Source: an uncultured Pseudomonadales bacterium (GTDB lineage: Bacteria; Pseudomonadota; Gammaproteobacteria; Pseudomonadales; Pseudohongiellaceae). From it: a stretch of DNA of 8,365 nt. The position numbers and the translations under genes were made by a program. Below are positions 1 through 5,372 of this stretch, piece after piece. Every line of letters starts with the position of its first letter. Positions within the stretch are counted from its first letter, which is position 1. The notes beneath the pieces were generated by a model. It had not been told where the DNA came from. It saw nothing but the letters and a program-made list of their open reading frames with translations, and ran no database searches. The stretch is from assembly GCA_938082955.1 (NCBI GenBank), contig CALKDE010000155.1, positions 1-8,365 on the forward strand, read 5' to 3'.

Positions 1-1259
1 GCTTGAATTTCGGCGAGTAAGTCGGGGTTATCTGGGTTTTCCGCAAGGTAACCATCGAAGCCTTTGCCGATAAAGCCAGCACAGCGACTTGCTATGTTTA
101 CTACCTTGCCGACCAGGTCCGAATTGACTCTGAGTGCAAAATCTTCAAGATTTAGATCGAGGTCGTCGATGCCGTTAGATAGTTTCGCAGCGAGGAAATA
201 GCGCAAATATTCAGGATTGAGGTGGTCAAGATAGGTTCGTGCATTGATAAAAGTCCCGCGTGACTTAGACATCTTTGTACCATCGACGGTTAGAAAGCCA
301 TGCACGTGAACCGCTGTAGGTGTTCTGTACCCGGCGCTAGTTAGCATTGCCGGCCAGAATAACGTGTGGAAGTTGATAATGTCTTTGCCGATAAAATGGT
401 ACAACTCTGTATCCTGACCTTTCTGCCAGTAATCATCGAAGTTGTAATCTGTGCGATCGCATAGGTTTTTGAAGCTAGCCATATAGCCGATCGGCGCATC
501 AAGCCACACATAGAAATATTTGCCAGCAGAGCCGGGGATTTCGAATCCGAAGTAGGGCGCATCACGACTGATGTCCCATTCCTGTAATTCTGTGTCTAGC
601 CATTCTCTCAGTTTATTAGCGACCGCATCTTGCAGTGTTCCGCTGCGAGTCCATTGGCAGAGCATGTCTTGGAATTCGGGCAGGGCAAAGAAGAAGTGTT
701 CGGATTCTTTTTCGATAGGTGTCGCGCCAGAGATCGAAGAGCGCGGATCGATTAGCTCGGTCGGGCTATAAGTAGAGCCGCAAGCCTCACAGTTGTCTCC
801 ATACTGATCTTCGGCCTTGCACTTCGGGCAAGTACCGGTGATGTATCTGTCTGCGAGGAAAAGTTTTTTCTCTGGATCAAATAGCTGTGTGATGCTTCTT
901 CTATTGATGTGTCCGTTCTTATCTAGGGTTTTGTAGATGTGTTCGGAGAACTCTCGGTTCTCTTGGGAATGGGTAGAATGAAAGTTATCGAATTGAATCA
1001 GAAAGCCTGAATAATCTTCCTGATGTTGATTGCTGACATTTTCGATTAGCTGTTCGGGGGTAATTCCCTGTTGTTCGGCGCTGAGCATGATCGCTGTGCC
1101 ATGTGCATCATCAGCACAGACATAGACGCAATCGTTGCCTCGAAGTTTCTGTAGGCGAACCCAAATATCTGTTTGAATGGCTTCCATGAGGTGCCCCAGA
1201 TGGATGCCTCCATTCGCATAAGGCAAAGCGCTAGTAACCAAAATTTTTCGCTGACTCAC
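1..1259 (-). CDS. metG: Methionyl-tRNA synthetase, N-terminal 419 residues (3' end beyond the window)
   Basis: Charges tRNA-Met and initiator tRNA with methionine using ATP in the cytoplasm. The reverse-strand translation matches the long MetG1-type enzyme of gammaproteobacteria. The class I HIGH-like motif HLGH is at residues 20-23. A CPxC...CxxC zinc knuckle has Cys144, Cys147, Cys157 and Cys160. The adenylate-loop motif KMSKS is at 329-333, followed by an RGTF run. The frame is open to the left edge; E. coli MetG has 677 residues, so the anticodon-binding and C-terminal domains lie outside. The start is GTG at 1259-1257, giving MSQRKILVT, with an AGG at 1270-1268 eight bases upstream. An in-frame GTG two codons earlier sits too close to that AGG. 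The gene follows the rubredoxin gene on the same strand after 78 bp, so the two may share a transcript. Family identity is certain; the start is probable. Confidence 0.97.
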   Translation of the reverse strand, partial: MSQRKILVTSALPYANGGIHLGHLMEAIQTDIWVRLQKLRGNDCVYVCADDAHGTAIMLSAEQQGITPEQLIENVSNQHQEDYSGFLIQFDNFHSTHSQENREFSEHIYKTLDKNGHINRRSITQLFDPEKKLFLADRYITGTCPKCKAEDQYGDNCEACGSTYSPTELIDPRSSISGATPIEKESEHFFFALPEFQDMLCQWTRSGTLQDAVANKLREWLDTELQEWDISRDAPYFGFEIPGSAGKYFYVWLDAPIGYMASFKNLCDRTDYNFDDYWQKGQDTELYHFIGKDIINFHTLFWPAMLTSAGYRTPTAVHVHGFLTVDGTKMSKSRGTFINARTYLDHLNPEYLRYFLAAKLSNGIDDLDLNLEDFALRVNSDLVGKVVNIASRCAGFIGKGFDGYLAENPDNPDLLAEIQ

Positions 1260-1337
1260 GTTCACTACCTGCCAATTTTTACTGTTATTTAACGCGATTG
1301 CCCAGCCCGGCGCCTCTCGCATTTAGTATTGTTATTG

Positions 1338-1502
1338 TTAGATTTCGATCATGTCGAAATCTTCTTTACCGACTCCACATTCTGGGCATGCCCAATCGTC
1401 GGGTATGTCGTCCCAGCTGGTGCCGGCAGGAATGCCGTCGTCCGGCAGACCTAGAGCTTCCTCATAGATAAAACTACATACTAAACACTGCCATTTCCTC
1501 AC
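1338..1502 (-). CDS. Rubredoxin, 54 residues
   Basis: Small cytoplasmic electron carrier with one iron bound by four cysteines. The translation starts MRKWQCLVC and ends DFDMIEI. Cys6 and Cys9 form the first CxxC and Cys39 and Cys42 the second (CPEC), with the typical LPDDGIPAGTSWDDIPDDW stretch between them. The length of 54 is standard for rubredoxin. The start is GTG at 1502-1500, fixed by a strong GGGAGGA just upstream; no ATG fits. In pseudomonads and related aerobes such rubredoxins pair with a rubredoxin reductase and can serve alkane hydroxylases or oxidative-stress enzymes; no partner gene is visible here, so the physiological role is open. It is the first gene of the leftward pair with metG. 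The gap to metG holds no gene. Confidence 0.95.
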   Translation of the reverse strand: MRKWQCLVCSFIYEEALGLPDDGIPAGTSWDDIPDDWACPECGVGKEDFDMIEI

Positions 1503-1506
1503 GACT

Positions 1507-1513
1507 TCCTCCC
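1507..1513 (-). promoter_or_regulatory. Strong ribosome binding site for the rubredoxin GTG start
   Basis: The reverse strand reads GGGAGGA four bases before the GTG at 1502. This near-perfect Shine-Dalgarno sequence decides the unusual GTG start, since the reading frame has no ATG near the N-terminus of the conserved rubredoxin fold. Confidence 0.8.
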
Positions 1514-1546
1514 AATTTTGATTCTGATTCAGCTAGTAAGCCAAGA

Positions 1547-1562
1547 AACCAGTTCGCTGGTT
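1547..1562. repeat. Perfect 6-bp inverted repeat with TTCG loop near the rubredoxin start
   Basis: AACCAG and CTGGTT flank a TTCG tetranucleotide (CGAA on the other strand). It lies 45 bp upstream of the rubredoxin GTG, so it could fold in that gene's 5' leader or act as a small operator. On neither strand is it followed by a T-run, so it does not look like an intrinsic terminator. A TATAAC-like sequence overlaps it on the reverse strand but lacks a matching -35 element. Confidence 0.45.
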
Positions 1563-1653
1563 ATAATTCTGCAAAACCCTTTCTATTGGTTGATTCTGCG
1601 TACTAAATTCGGACAACGCTAGTCGTCACGGTAGGCGCCGCATCATACTGCAA

Positions 1654-1679
1654 AGGCTGAGTATTTTCAGCCTGTTTTT
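1654..1679 (+). terminator. Rho-independent terminator-like hairpin, rightward
   Basis: AGGCTGA (1654-1660) pairs perfectly with TCAGCCT (1667-1673) around a six-base loop, followed by G and five Ts (1675-1679). The T-run is on the + strand only; the other orientation lacks one. No + strand gene precedes it in the window, so it would end either a short non-coding transcript from about 1560-1650 or read-through opposite the rubredoxin-metG unit. Confidence 0.5.
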
Positions 1680-1754
1680 GCACTGACTCGGTCTTCAGGC
1701 GCAGCCACTGTGAAGGAGCGGCGCGGGATCAAAAGGTAAATAAGGGATGATTCC

Positions 1755-1802
1755 ATGATGGATTGGCTCTATCATTCGCGCTCTGTTAGCTACGCGAATT
1801 AG
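1755..1802 (+). CDS. Possible 15-codon leader peptide upstream of dcd
   Basis: An open frame from ATG at 1755 encodes MMDWLYHSRSVSYAN and stops at TAG 1800-1802, 62 bp before the dcd ATG. AAGGGA at 1742-1747 lies seven bases upstream, a plausible ribosome site. It covers almost all of the overlapping inverted repeats at 1774-1806, with its stop codon inside the last arm, which is the geometry expected if ribosome position selects between RNA folds. Against it: frames this short occur often by chance, there is no run of one regulatory codon, and no T-run follows the hairpin. Treat as a hypothesis. A second 12-codon frame (1820-1858) has a Shine-Dalgarno sequence too close to its ATG to be convincing. 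Confidence 0.17.
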   Translation: MMDWLYHSRSVSYAN

Positions 1803-1806
1803 CTAA
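1774..1806 (+). promoter_or_regulatory. Two overlapping, mutually exclusive inverted repeats in the dcd leader
   Basis: ATTCGCG (1774-1780) pairs perfectly with CGCGAAT (1793-1799). Separately TTAGCTA (1786-1792) pairs perfectly with TAGCTAA (1800-1806), and the loop of this second hairpin is exactly CGCGAAT, the 3' arm of the first. The 5' arm of the second lies in the loop of the first. Forming both fully at once would need a pseudoknot with no connecting loop across a 7-bp stem, which is sterically unlikely, so they should compete. In DNA the second repeat could instead be an operator for a dimeric regulator. The block ends 58 bp before the dcd ATG. Confidence 0.4.
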
Positions 1807-1864
1807 GAATCACGAGGCTATGATCAGTGTGGCCCGAAGCGCATGTAATCTTGGATAGTCAGTT

Positions 1865-2434
1865 ATGAGTATTAAATCCGACCGCTGGATAAGGGAAATG
1901 TCAACCACGCAAGGAATGATAGAGCCATTCGAGCCTGGTCAGGTTCGGTACGTGGACGGTGAGAAAGTAATCTCTTACGGCACGTCCAGTTACGGCTACG
2001 ATGTGCGCTGCGCCACTGAATTCAAAATTTTTACCAATGTACACACGACGAGTGTCGTGGACCCAAAGAATTTTGATGAATCTAGCTTCGTCTCAATCGA
2101 GGAGCCGTTCTGCGTTATTCCACCCAATTCCTTCGCCCTAGCAAGGACTATAGAGTACTTTCGTATCCCGAAAGACGTGCTGACTATCTGCCTCGGTAAG
2201 TCGACCTATGCGCGCTGCGGCATTATCGTCAACGTGACGCCGTTGGAGCCTGAGTGGGAAGGCCATGTCACACTCGAATTTTCGAACACCACTCCCTTGC
2301 CTGCAAAGATTTACGCGAATGAGGGTGTGGCACAAATGTTGTTCTATCAATCCGACGAGCAGTGTGAAGTTACCTACAAGCAGCGCGGTGGAAAATACAT
2401 GGGTCAGATCGGGGTTACTCCTCCAAAAGCGTGA
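1865..2434 (+). CDS. dcd: dCTP deaminase, 189 residues
   Basis: Deaminates dCTP to dUTP plus ammonia in the cytoplasm, feeding dUTPase and thymidylate synthesis; the family enzyme is a homotrimer. The N-terminus MSIKSDRWIREM, the ISYGTSSYGYDVRC segment (36-49), VDPKNFD (65-71) and IPPNSFALART (85-95) match the Pseudomonas-type Dcd closely. The active-site signature GKSTYAR is at 111-117 and the catalytic Glu is E138 within VTLEFSN. The C-terminal GGKYMGQIG segment (175-183), which closes over the nucleotide in this family, is intact. Length is normal (about 188). The ATG at 1865 gives the conserved N-terminus; its ribosome site is weak (GGA at 1853-1855). It stands alone, with 430 bp of leader-type sequence features upstream on one side and a long gap downstream. 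E. coli Dcd has GRSS in place of GKST. Confidence 0.97.
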   Translation: MSIKSDRWIREMSTTQGMIEPFEPGQVRYVDGEKVISYGTSSYGYDVRCATEFKIFTNVHTTSVVDPKNFDESSFVSIEEPFCVIPPNSFALARTIEYFRIPKDVLTICLGKSTYARCGIIVNVTPLEPEWEGHVTLEFSNTTPLPAKIYANEGVAQMLFYQSDEQCEVTYKQRGGKYMGQIGVTPPKA

Positions 2435-2476
2435 CTGCCGCTTTGTCATGATTCTTACACTGTAACGATGTTTTTC

Positions 2477-2534
2477 TGGCGCAATACAATCTTGCAGCCT
2501 GTATTCGCCAAATTTCTGGCGCTTTTGTGGCGCC
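2477..2534 (+). terminator. Hairpins downstream of dcd, possible weak terminator
   Basis: TGGCG-c-AATACA (2477-2488) pairs with TGTATTCGCCA (2500-2510), eleven base pairs with one bulged C and an 11-base loop. A second stem follows: GGCGC (2518-2522) with GCGCC (2530-2534). Neither is followed by a good T-run, so intrinsic termination is uncertain; a role in 3' end protection of the dcd message or Rho-dependent ending is as likely. The bulged stem is unusually long for chance. Confidence 0.35.
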
Positions 2535-2733
2535 GGTGAAATCCTTTAAAAAGCAGTACTACCTCTACAGCCCTCGCACCATCTAGCCTAGCCAAAAAAC
2601 AATTAGAATTACAACAGCTTGGAACAATAATTGCTCTATATACATGCAGTGGTCCGTCTTTAACCGGTGTGGCTTATACAAATGGAATAAATTTGGGGGT
2701 TTTGTGTAGGTGGCTAGCACGGCAAGGCAGTAC

Positions 2734-2781
2734 TACTAACGGTGTCATTTTGTAAATTAGTAACGCTACTAAACCTACTAA
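2734..2781. repeat. Cluster of TACTAA hexamers in both orientations
   Basis: TACTAA occurs at 2734-2739, 2767-2772 and 2776-2781, and its complement TTAGTA at 2757-2762. TTAGTA-ACGC-TACTAA (2757-2772) is a perfect inverted repeat with a four-base spacer. The cluster lies about 320 bp upstream of fliA and could be an operator array, but the sequence is AT-rich and I do not recognise the motif as a known regulator's site. Confidence 0.3.
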
Positions 2782-2869
2782 GTAAATCGTCAGAGGCGGA
2801 ATTTAGTTTAGAAAGTAAAATTTAAATGGAATTACAGCAGTAAAACAAAAAAACGGAGCATGCTAAGGC

Positions 2870-3067
2870 ATGACAGCCAATAGCTTTATCGCAGCAGAAG
2901 GACGATGCAGTACACAAGAATTCCGCCGTTGCCTTAAGGGTGCTGGGGAATTGCTGCTGGCTCTACATACTCTGCATTTTTTCAAAGTTATGGACGTAGC
3001 CTTGTTGCCGAGATTCAACTACCTACTGAAATACTCTGTGGGCTCATACCGACTTTTTCTGGCATGA
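2870..3067 (+). CDS. Hypothetical protein, 65 residues (doubtful)
   Basis: An ATG-started frame ends with TGA 31 bp before the fliA start. A GGAG at 2855-2858 lies eleven bases upstream, a little far. The product has no motif I recognise: a polar N-terminus, a leucine-rich stretch around residues 27-36 (ELLLALHTLH) and a basic/aromatic C-terminus ending SYRLFLA. It is neither a clear signal peptide nor a clear transmembrane protein. Its position, directly ahead of fliA on the same strand and separated only by the fliA ribosome site, is the main argument for reality. It could equally be non-coding leader sequence or the decayed end of a lost flagellar gene, though I could not match it to FleN, FlhF or FlhA. 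Confidence 0.2.
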   Translation: MTANSFIAAEGRCSTQEFRRCLKGAGELLLALHTLHFFKVMDVALLPRFNYLLKYSVGSYRLFLA

Positions 3068-3097
3068 ATCGCAGTTATAAAAAATAGGATGATATAA

Positions 3098-3850
3098 ATG
3101 ACTTCGGCAATTGAAGCTAAAGTTTACGAACCAGTCTTACCGAATGGTGAAGCGTCAGATGAAAATCTAACGGCGGTAGTGGTGCGTTATGCGCCACTGG
3201 TAAAGCGCATTGCTCATCACCTATTGCTAAGAATGCCTGCCAGCGTTCAAGTTGACGATTTGATTCAGTCGGGAATGATGGGGCTGTTAGAGGCGGCGAA
3301 GAAATATGATGTCTCCAAAGGAGCGAGCTTTGAGACCTATGCCGGAATACGAATTCGTGGATCTATGTTGGACGAAGTCAGAAAGGGAGACTGGGCACCT
3401 AGATCGGTACACCGAAAATCTCGAAAAGTTGCAGAAGCCATTAAGGCAATCGAAGCTCGTACCGGTAAAGATGCCAAGGACCCGGACATTGCTAAAGAGC
3501 TGGAAATCGACCTCAATGCGTATTATGCGATATTGCAGGACGCAAGCGGCAGCCGGCTCTTTAGTTTCGATGACATCATGGAAGGAGATGATTCGGCTAT
3601 CGAATTAGCAGCCGGTGAGCTCCCCGGCCCTTGTGATGGATTGCAGCGCTCTACATTCAAAGCACATTTGGCGAAAGCTATCGATGGCCTGCCTGACCGG
3701 GAAAAGCTTGTACTCGCGCTCTACTATGACGAGGAGCTGAACCTGAAAGAAATAGGCGAGGTGATTGGTGTTAGCGAGTCCCGGGTAAGCCAGATCCACA
3801 GCCAGGCGGCTATGCGTTTGCGATCACGACTGTCCGACTGGGCCCGCTAG
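3098..3850 (+). CDS. fliA: RNA polymerase sigma factor for flagellar genes (sigma-28), 250 residues
   Basis: Directs RNA polymerase to late flagellar, motor and chemotaxis promoters and is normally held inactive by the anti-sigma factor FlgM. Regions are intact: sigma region 2 at about 26-101 (RYAPLVKRIAHHLL; DDLIQSGMMGLLEAAKKYD; ASFETYAGIRIRGSMLDEVRKGDWAPR), region 3 at about 102-150 (VHRKSRKVAEAIKAIEARTG), and region 4 at about 196-245 with the helix-turn-helix LKEIGEVIGVSESRVSQIHSQ. This is closest to Pseudomonas-type FliA, slightly longer through an N-terminal tail of about 20 residues. The ATG at 3098 has AGGA (3086-3089) eight bases upstream. Context is unusual: it lacks flhF/fleN upstream and the cheY-cheZ-cheA-cheB-mot-par-cheW block that lies between fliA and ccmA in Pseudomonas. 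Whether the organism is motile cannot be told from this window. Confidence 0.96.
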   Translation: MTSAIEAKVYEPVLPNGEASDENLTAVVVRYAPLVKRIAHHLLLRMPASVQVDDLIQSGMMGLLEAAKKYDVSKGASFETYAGIRIRGSMLDEVRKGDWAPRSVHRKSRKVAEAIKAIEARTGKDAKDPDIAKELEIDLNAYYAILQDASGSRLFSFDDIMEGDDSAIELAAGELPGPCDGLQRSTFKAHLAKAIDGLPDREKLVLALYYDEELNLKEIGEVIGVSESRVSQIHSQAAMRLRSRLSDWAR

Positions 3851-3857
3851 TCGATTA

Positions 3858-3890
3858 GCGCCATAGTGTCTTGGCGCCGCTGTTGTTTTT
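3858..3890 (+). terminator. Probable terminator after fliA
   Basis: GCGCCA (3858-3863) pairs perfectly with TGGCGC (3872-3877) around an eight-base loop; CGCTGTTG then TTTTT (3886-3890) follows. The T-run is displaced by eight bases, so termination may be inefficient. It lies eight bases after the fliA stop and ahead of the ccmA -10 element, so it separates the two transcription units. Confidence 0.45.
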
Positions 3891-3916
3891 GGGCAGCAAT
3901 AGCTTACCTTCTCCGC

Positions 3917-3922
3917 TATAAT
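3917..3922 (+). promoter_or_regulatory. Candidate -10 element of the ccm operon promoter
   Basis: A perfect TATAAT lies 32 bp before the ccmA ATG, downstream of the fliA hairpin. No good -35 hexamer is present at 16-18 bp spacing (CAGCAA at 17), so the promoter would be weak or activator-dependent. Its place at the start of the ccm operon favours it. Confidence 0.45.
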
Positions 3923-3954
3923 CCCCAGCCTAGTTAGCGGGAACACTAAAGTTC

Positions 3955-4611
3955 ATGTCATCTGCAGCGCCTCAAACCTTCTCAAATTCTAATGCTGACA
4001 AGACCATGTTAGCTGTGCGCGACCTTTTCTGTGAGCGCGATGACCGTGTGTTGTTTAAAAATCTGGATTTCGACTTGCCCGAGGGGCAAGTGCTTCAGGT
4101 GCAGGGCAGCAATGGCAGCGGCAAAACTACGCTGATGCGTATCCTCTGTGGCTTGAACGATAGCTATGAAGGGTCAATCAAGTGGTATGGGCAGGAAATC
4201 GAAGAACAGGCTGCTAGTTTCTTTTCCTCGCTACTTTATATAGGGCATAGAGTTGGAGTAAGTAAGGTGCTATCGCCAGTAGAGAATCTACGCTGGAGTT
4301 GCAGCCTCAAACAAGCGGTTAGCGACGAGCAAATTATGGCTGCGCTCAAAGAAGTAGGCCTGCGTGGATTCGAAGAGTCTCCATGCTACACGCTATCGGC
4401 TGGCCAGCAGCAAAGAGCCTCGCTAGCCAGGCTTATCATCAGCCCTGCGTTATTGTGGGTGCTTGATGAGCCATTCACTACTTTGGATTCAAAGGGTGTG
4501 GCGATGCTCGAAAAAATACTGCAACGACAGGCCCAAACGGGCGGCTCGGTCATGGTGACGACGCACCACAGCTTGCGTATTGCTGAGCTAACCCTGCTGA
4601 GCTTGGGTTGA
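3955..4611 (+). CDS. ccmA: Haem exporter / cytochrome c maturation ABC ATPase CcmA, 218 residues
   Basis: ATP-binding subunit of the CcmAB complex at the inner membrane; its ATP hydrolysis releases haem-loaded CcmE from the CcmCD complex. Walker A is GSNGSGKT at 51-58, the ABC signature LSAGQQQR at 147-154, Walker B LLWVLDEP at 166-173, the D-loop TTLD at 175-178 and the switch histidine H204 in TTHH. The region after Walker A (ILCGL) and DEPFT are typical of CcmA. The chosen ATG gives a tail of about 17 residues before the usual CcmA start; ribosome-site support is poor (GGGA about twelve bases upstream). Met18 at 4006 is an alternative start, matching the family N-terminus better but with no Shine-Dalgarno sequence. 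First gene of the ccm operon, 105 bp after fliA and 10 bp before ccmB. Confidence 0.95.
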   Translation: MSSAAPQTFSNSNADKTMLAVRDLFCERDDRVLFKNLDFDLPEGQVLQVQGSNGSGKTTLMRILCGLNDSYEGSIKWYGQEIEEQAASFFSSLLYIGHRVGVSKVLSPVENLRWSCSLKQAVSDEQIMAALKEVGLRGFEESPCYTLSAGQQQRASLARLIISPALLWVLDEPFTTLDSKGVAMLEKILQRQAQTGGSVMVTTHHSLRIAELTLLSLG

Positions 4612-4621
4612 GGTGGCATCG

Positions 4622-5311
4622 ATGACTGGAAAACAGACAACTACCTGGGCTGCGTTCTTGGCAACGCTGAAGCGTGACTTGCTTATCGCCTTCAAGAAGA
4701 AGAATGACATAGTCAATCCGTTCATGTTCTTTATTATTGTTGTCTCTCTTTTTCCAATCGGCATTAGTCCAGAGAGTGATCGATTGACTGAGATAGCGGC
4801 CGGCGTAATTTGGATTTCTGTCCTGCTAGCCTCGATGCTCTCGATGGACAGTCTATACAGATCTGACTTTGAGGATGGTTCTTTGGAGCAGCTATTACTT
4901 AGCCCTCATCCGCTTTTTTTCCTCGTGTTGGCCAAGAATATAAGTCACTGGCTGGTAAGCGGTTTGCCGGTCGTGCTGGTGTCGCCGCTATTGGCGTATA
5001 TGCTGGCGCTTCCTAGTGAGGCATACGGGACATTGGTGTTATCTCTGCTGCTGGGCACGCCTATTATGAGCCTTATCGGTTCGATCGCGGTGGCGTTGAC
5101 AGTAGGGCTTGGCAGCCGCGGTCTGATACTGGCCGTAATTACTCTGCCTATGAGCGTCCCCATCCTAATCTTTGGAACGTTGGCCGTACAGTCCACATTG
5201 AATAGCCAATCACCGGTTGGTTACCTAAGCCTGATGCTAGTCATGCTCTCAGTTTCCGTGAGTCTTGCCCCTTTGGCCTCGGGTGCGGCGCTTAAAATCA
5301 GCGTGAATTAG
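4622..5311 (+). CDS. ccmB: Cytochrome c maturation membrane protein CcmB, 229 residues
   Basis: Six-helix inner-membrane subunit that partners CcmA in the ABC transporter-like complex acting on CcmC-CcmE. Family hallmarks present are the FEDGSLEQLLLSPHPL segment (cytoplasmic loop), the AKNISHWLVSGLP region, LLLGTPIMSLIGSIAVALTVGL, and the C-terminal ALKISVN end, with hydrophobic stretches throughout. Start choice: the frame extends upstream to a GTG at 4613, but GAGGTGG at 4610-4616 stands five bases before the ATG at 4622, an ideal ribosome site overlapping the ccmA stop, so ATG 4622 (MTGKQTTT) is preferred. Translation is therefore probably coupled to ccmA. Length matches the family (about 220-230). 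A 131-bp gap separates it from ccmC, wider than in the compact Pseudomonas operon. Confidence 0.94.
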   Translation: MTGKQTTTWAAFLATLKRDLLIAFKKKNDIVNPFMFFIIVVSLFPIGISPESDRLTEIAAGVIWISVLLASMLSMDSLYRSDFEDGSLEQLLLSPHPLFFLVLAKNISHWLVSGLPVVLVSPLLAYMLALPSEAYGTLVLSLLLGTPIMSLIGSIAVALTVGLGSRGLILAVITLPMSVPILIFGTLAVQSTLNSQSPVGYLSLMLVMLSVSVSLAPLASGAALKISVN

Positions 5312-5355
5312 CTTGAACTGGTGCAGATAGACCCAAAAACGGGTTAACCGCGTAA

Positions 5356-5372
5356 TTACAATGAGTTACAAT
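5356..5372. repeat. Tandem TTACAAT pair in the ccmB-ccmC gap
   Basis: TTACAAT occurs at 5356-5362 and 5366-5372, ten bases (one helical turn) apart, in an otherwise featureless 131-bp gap. A TATATT at 5403-5408 could be a -10 element for an internal ccmC promoter but no -35 hexamer matches. The repeat spacing would suit side-by-side binding of a regulator; this is inference only. Confidence 0.25.

Larger units (their letters stand above)
1503..1864. other. Divergent intergenic region between rubredoxin/metG and dcd
   Basis: These 362 bp separate the leftward rubredoxin-metG pair from the rightward dcd. I see no full-length gene, tRNA or insertion-sequence end. The region contains a small perfect hairpin near the rubredoxin start, a + strand terminator-like hairpin at 1654-1679, and a pair of overlapping inverted repeats at 1774-1806 overlain by a short open frame. 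The terminator points rightward although no annotated rightward gene precedes it, which would fit a short untranslated transcript arising here or a leftover of a lost gene. No convincing -35/-10 pair was found for dcd or rubredoxin. In Pseudomonas an mrp/apbC gene lies between metG and dcd; none is present here in any frame. Confidence 0.75.
2435..3097. other. Long intergenic region between dcd and fliA
   Basis: This 663-bp stretch carries no recognisable gene apart from a doubtful 65-codon frame at 2870-3067. Its first part has a bulged hairpin and a second GC hairpin just after dcd. The middle is AT-rich with several TACTAA/TTAGTA hexamers. Two 10-bp identities occur: TTTCTGGCGC at 2473 and 2513, and GCAGTACTAC at 2553 and 2727. 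No convincing sigma-70, sigma-54 (GG-N10-GC) or sigma-28 promoter for fliA was found by eye. In Pseudomonas the space upstream of fliA is occupied by flhF and fleN; no trace of FleN or FlhF is seen here in the frames I read. Confidence 0.7.

Noticed and set aside
341..771. Open frames of 66-74 codons on both strands within metG
   Set aside because: They overlap the metG coding frame, whose HLGH, zinc-knuckle and KMSKS motifs are unambiguous; they are shadows in other frames.
1793..1806. H-type pseudoknot using both leader stems at once
   Set aside because: The strand that would have to cross the 7-bp first stem has zero connecting bases, which is sterically implausible, so competition between the folds is the better reading.
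2138..2465. 103-codon reverse frame and 66-codon forward frame overlapping dcd
   Set aside because: They run across the conserved Dcd active-site region in other frames and show no recognisable protein features.
2553..2736. GCAGTACTAC repeat (2553-2562 and 2727-2736) as a mobile-element target duplication
   Set aside because: The 174-bp spacing holds no inverted ends or transposase sequence; a single 10-bp identity in several kb is expected by chance.
2435..3097. Sigma-54 or sigma-28 promoter upstream of fliA
   Set aside because: No GG-N10-GC within a TGGCAC/TTGC context and no TAAA-N15-GCCGATAA were found in the gap by eye.
1309..3878. GGCGCC palindrome in four intergenic gaps (1309, 1634, 2529, 3873)
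   Set aside because: A six-base palindrome is short, one more copy lies inside ccmF, and the surrounding bases are not shared beyond one or two positions; not enough for a repeat family.
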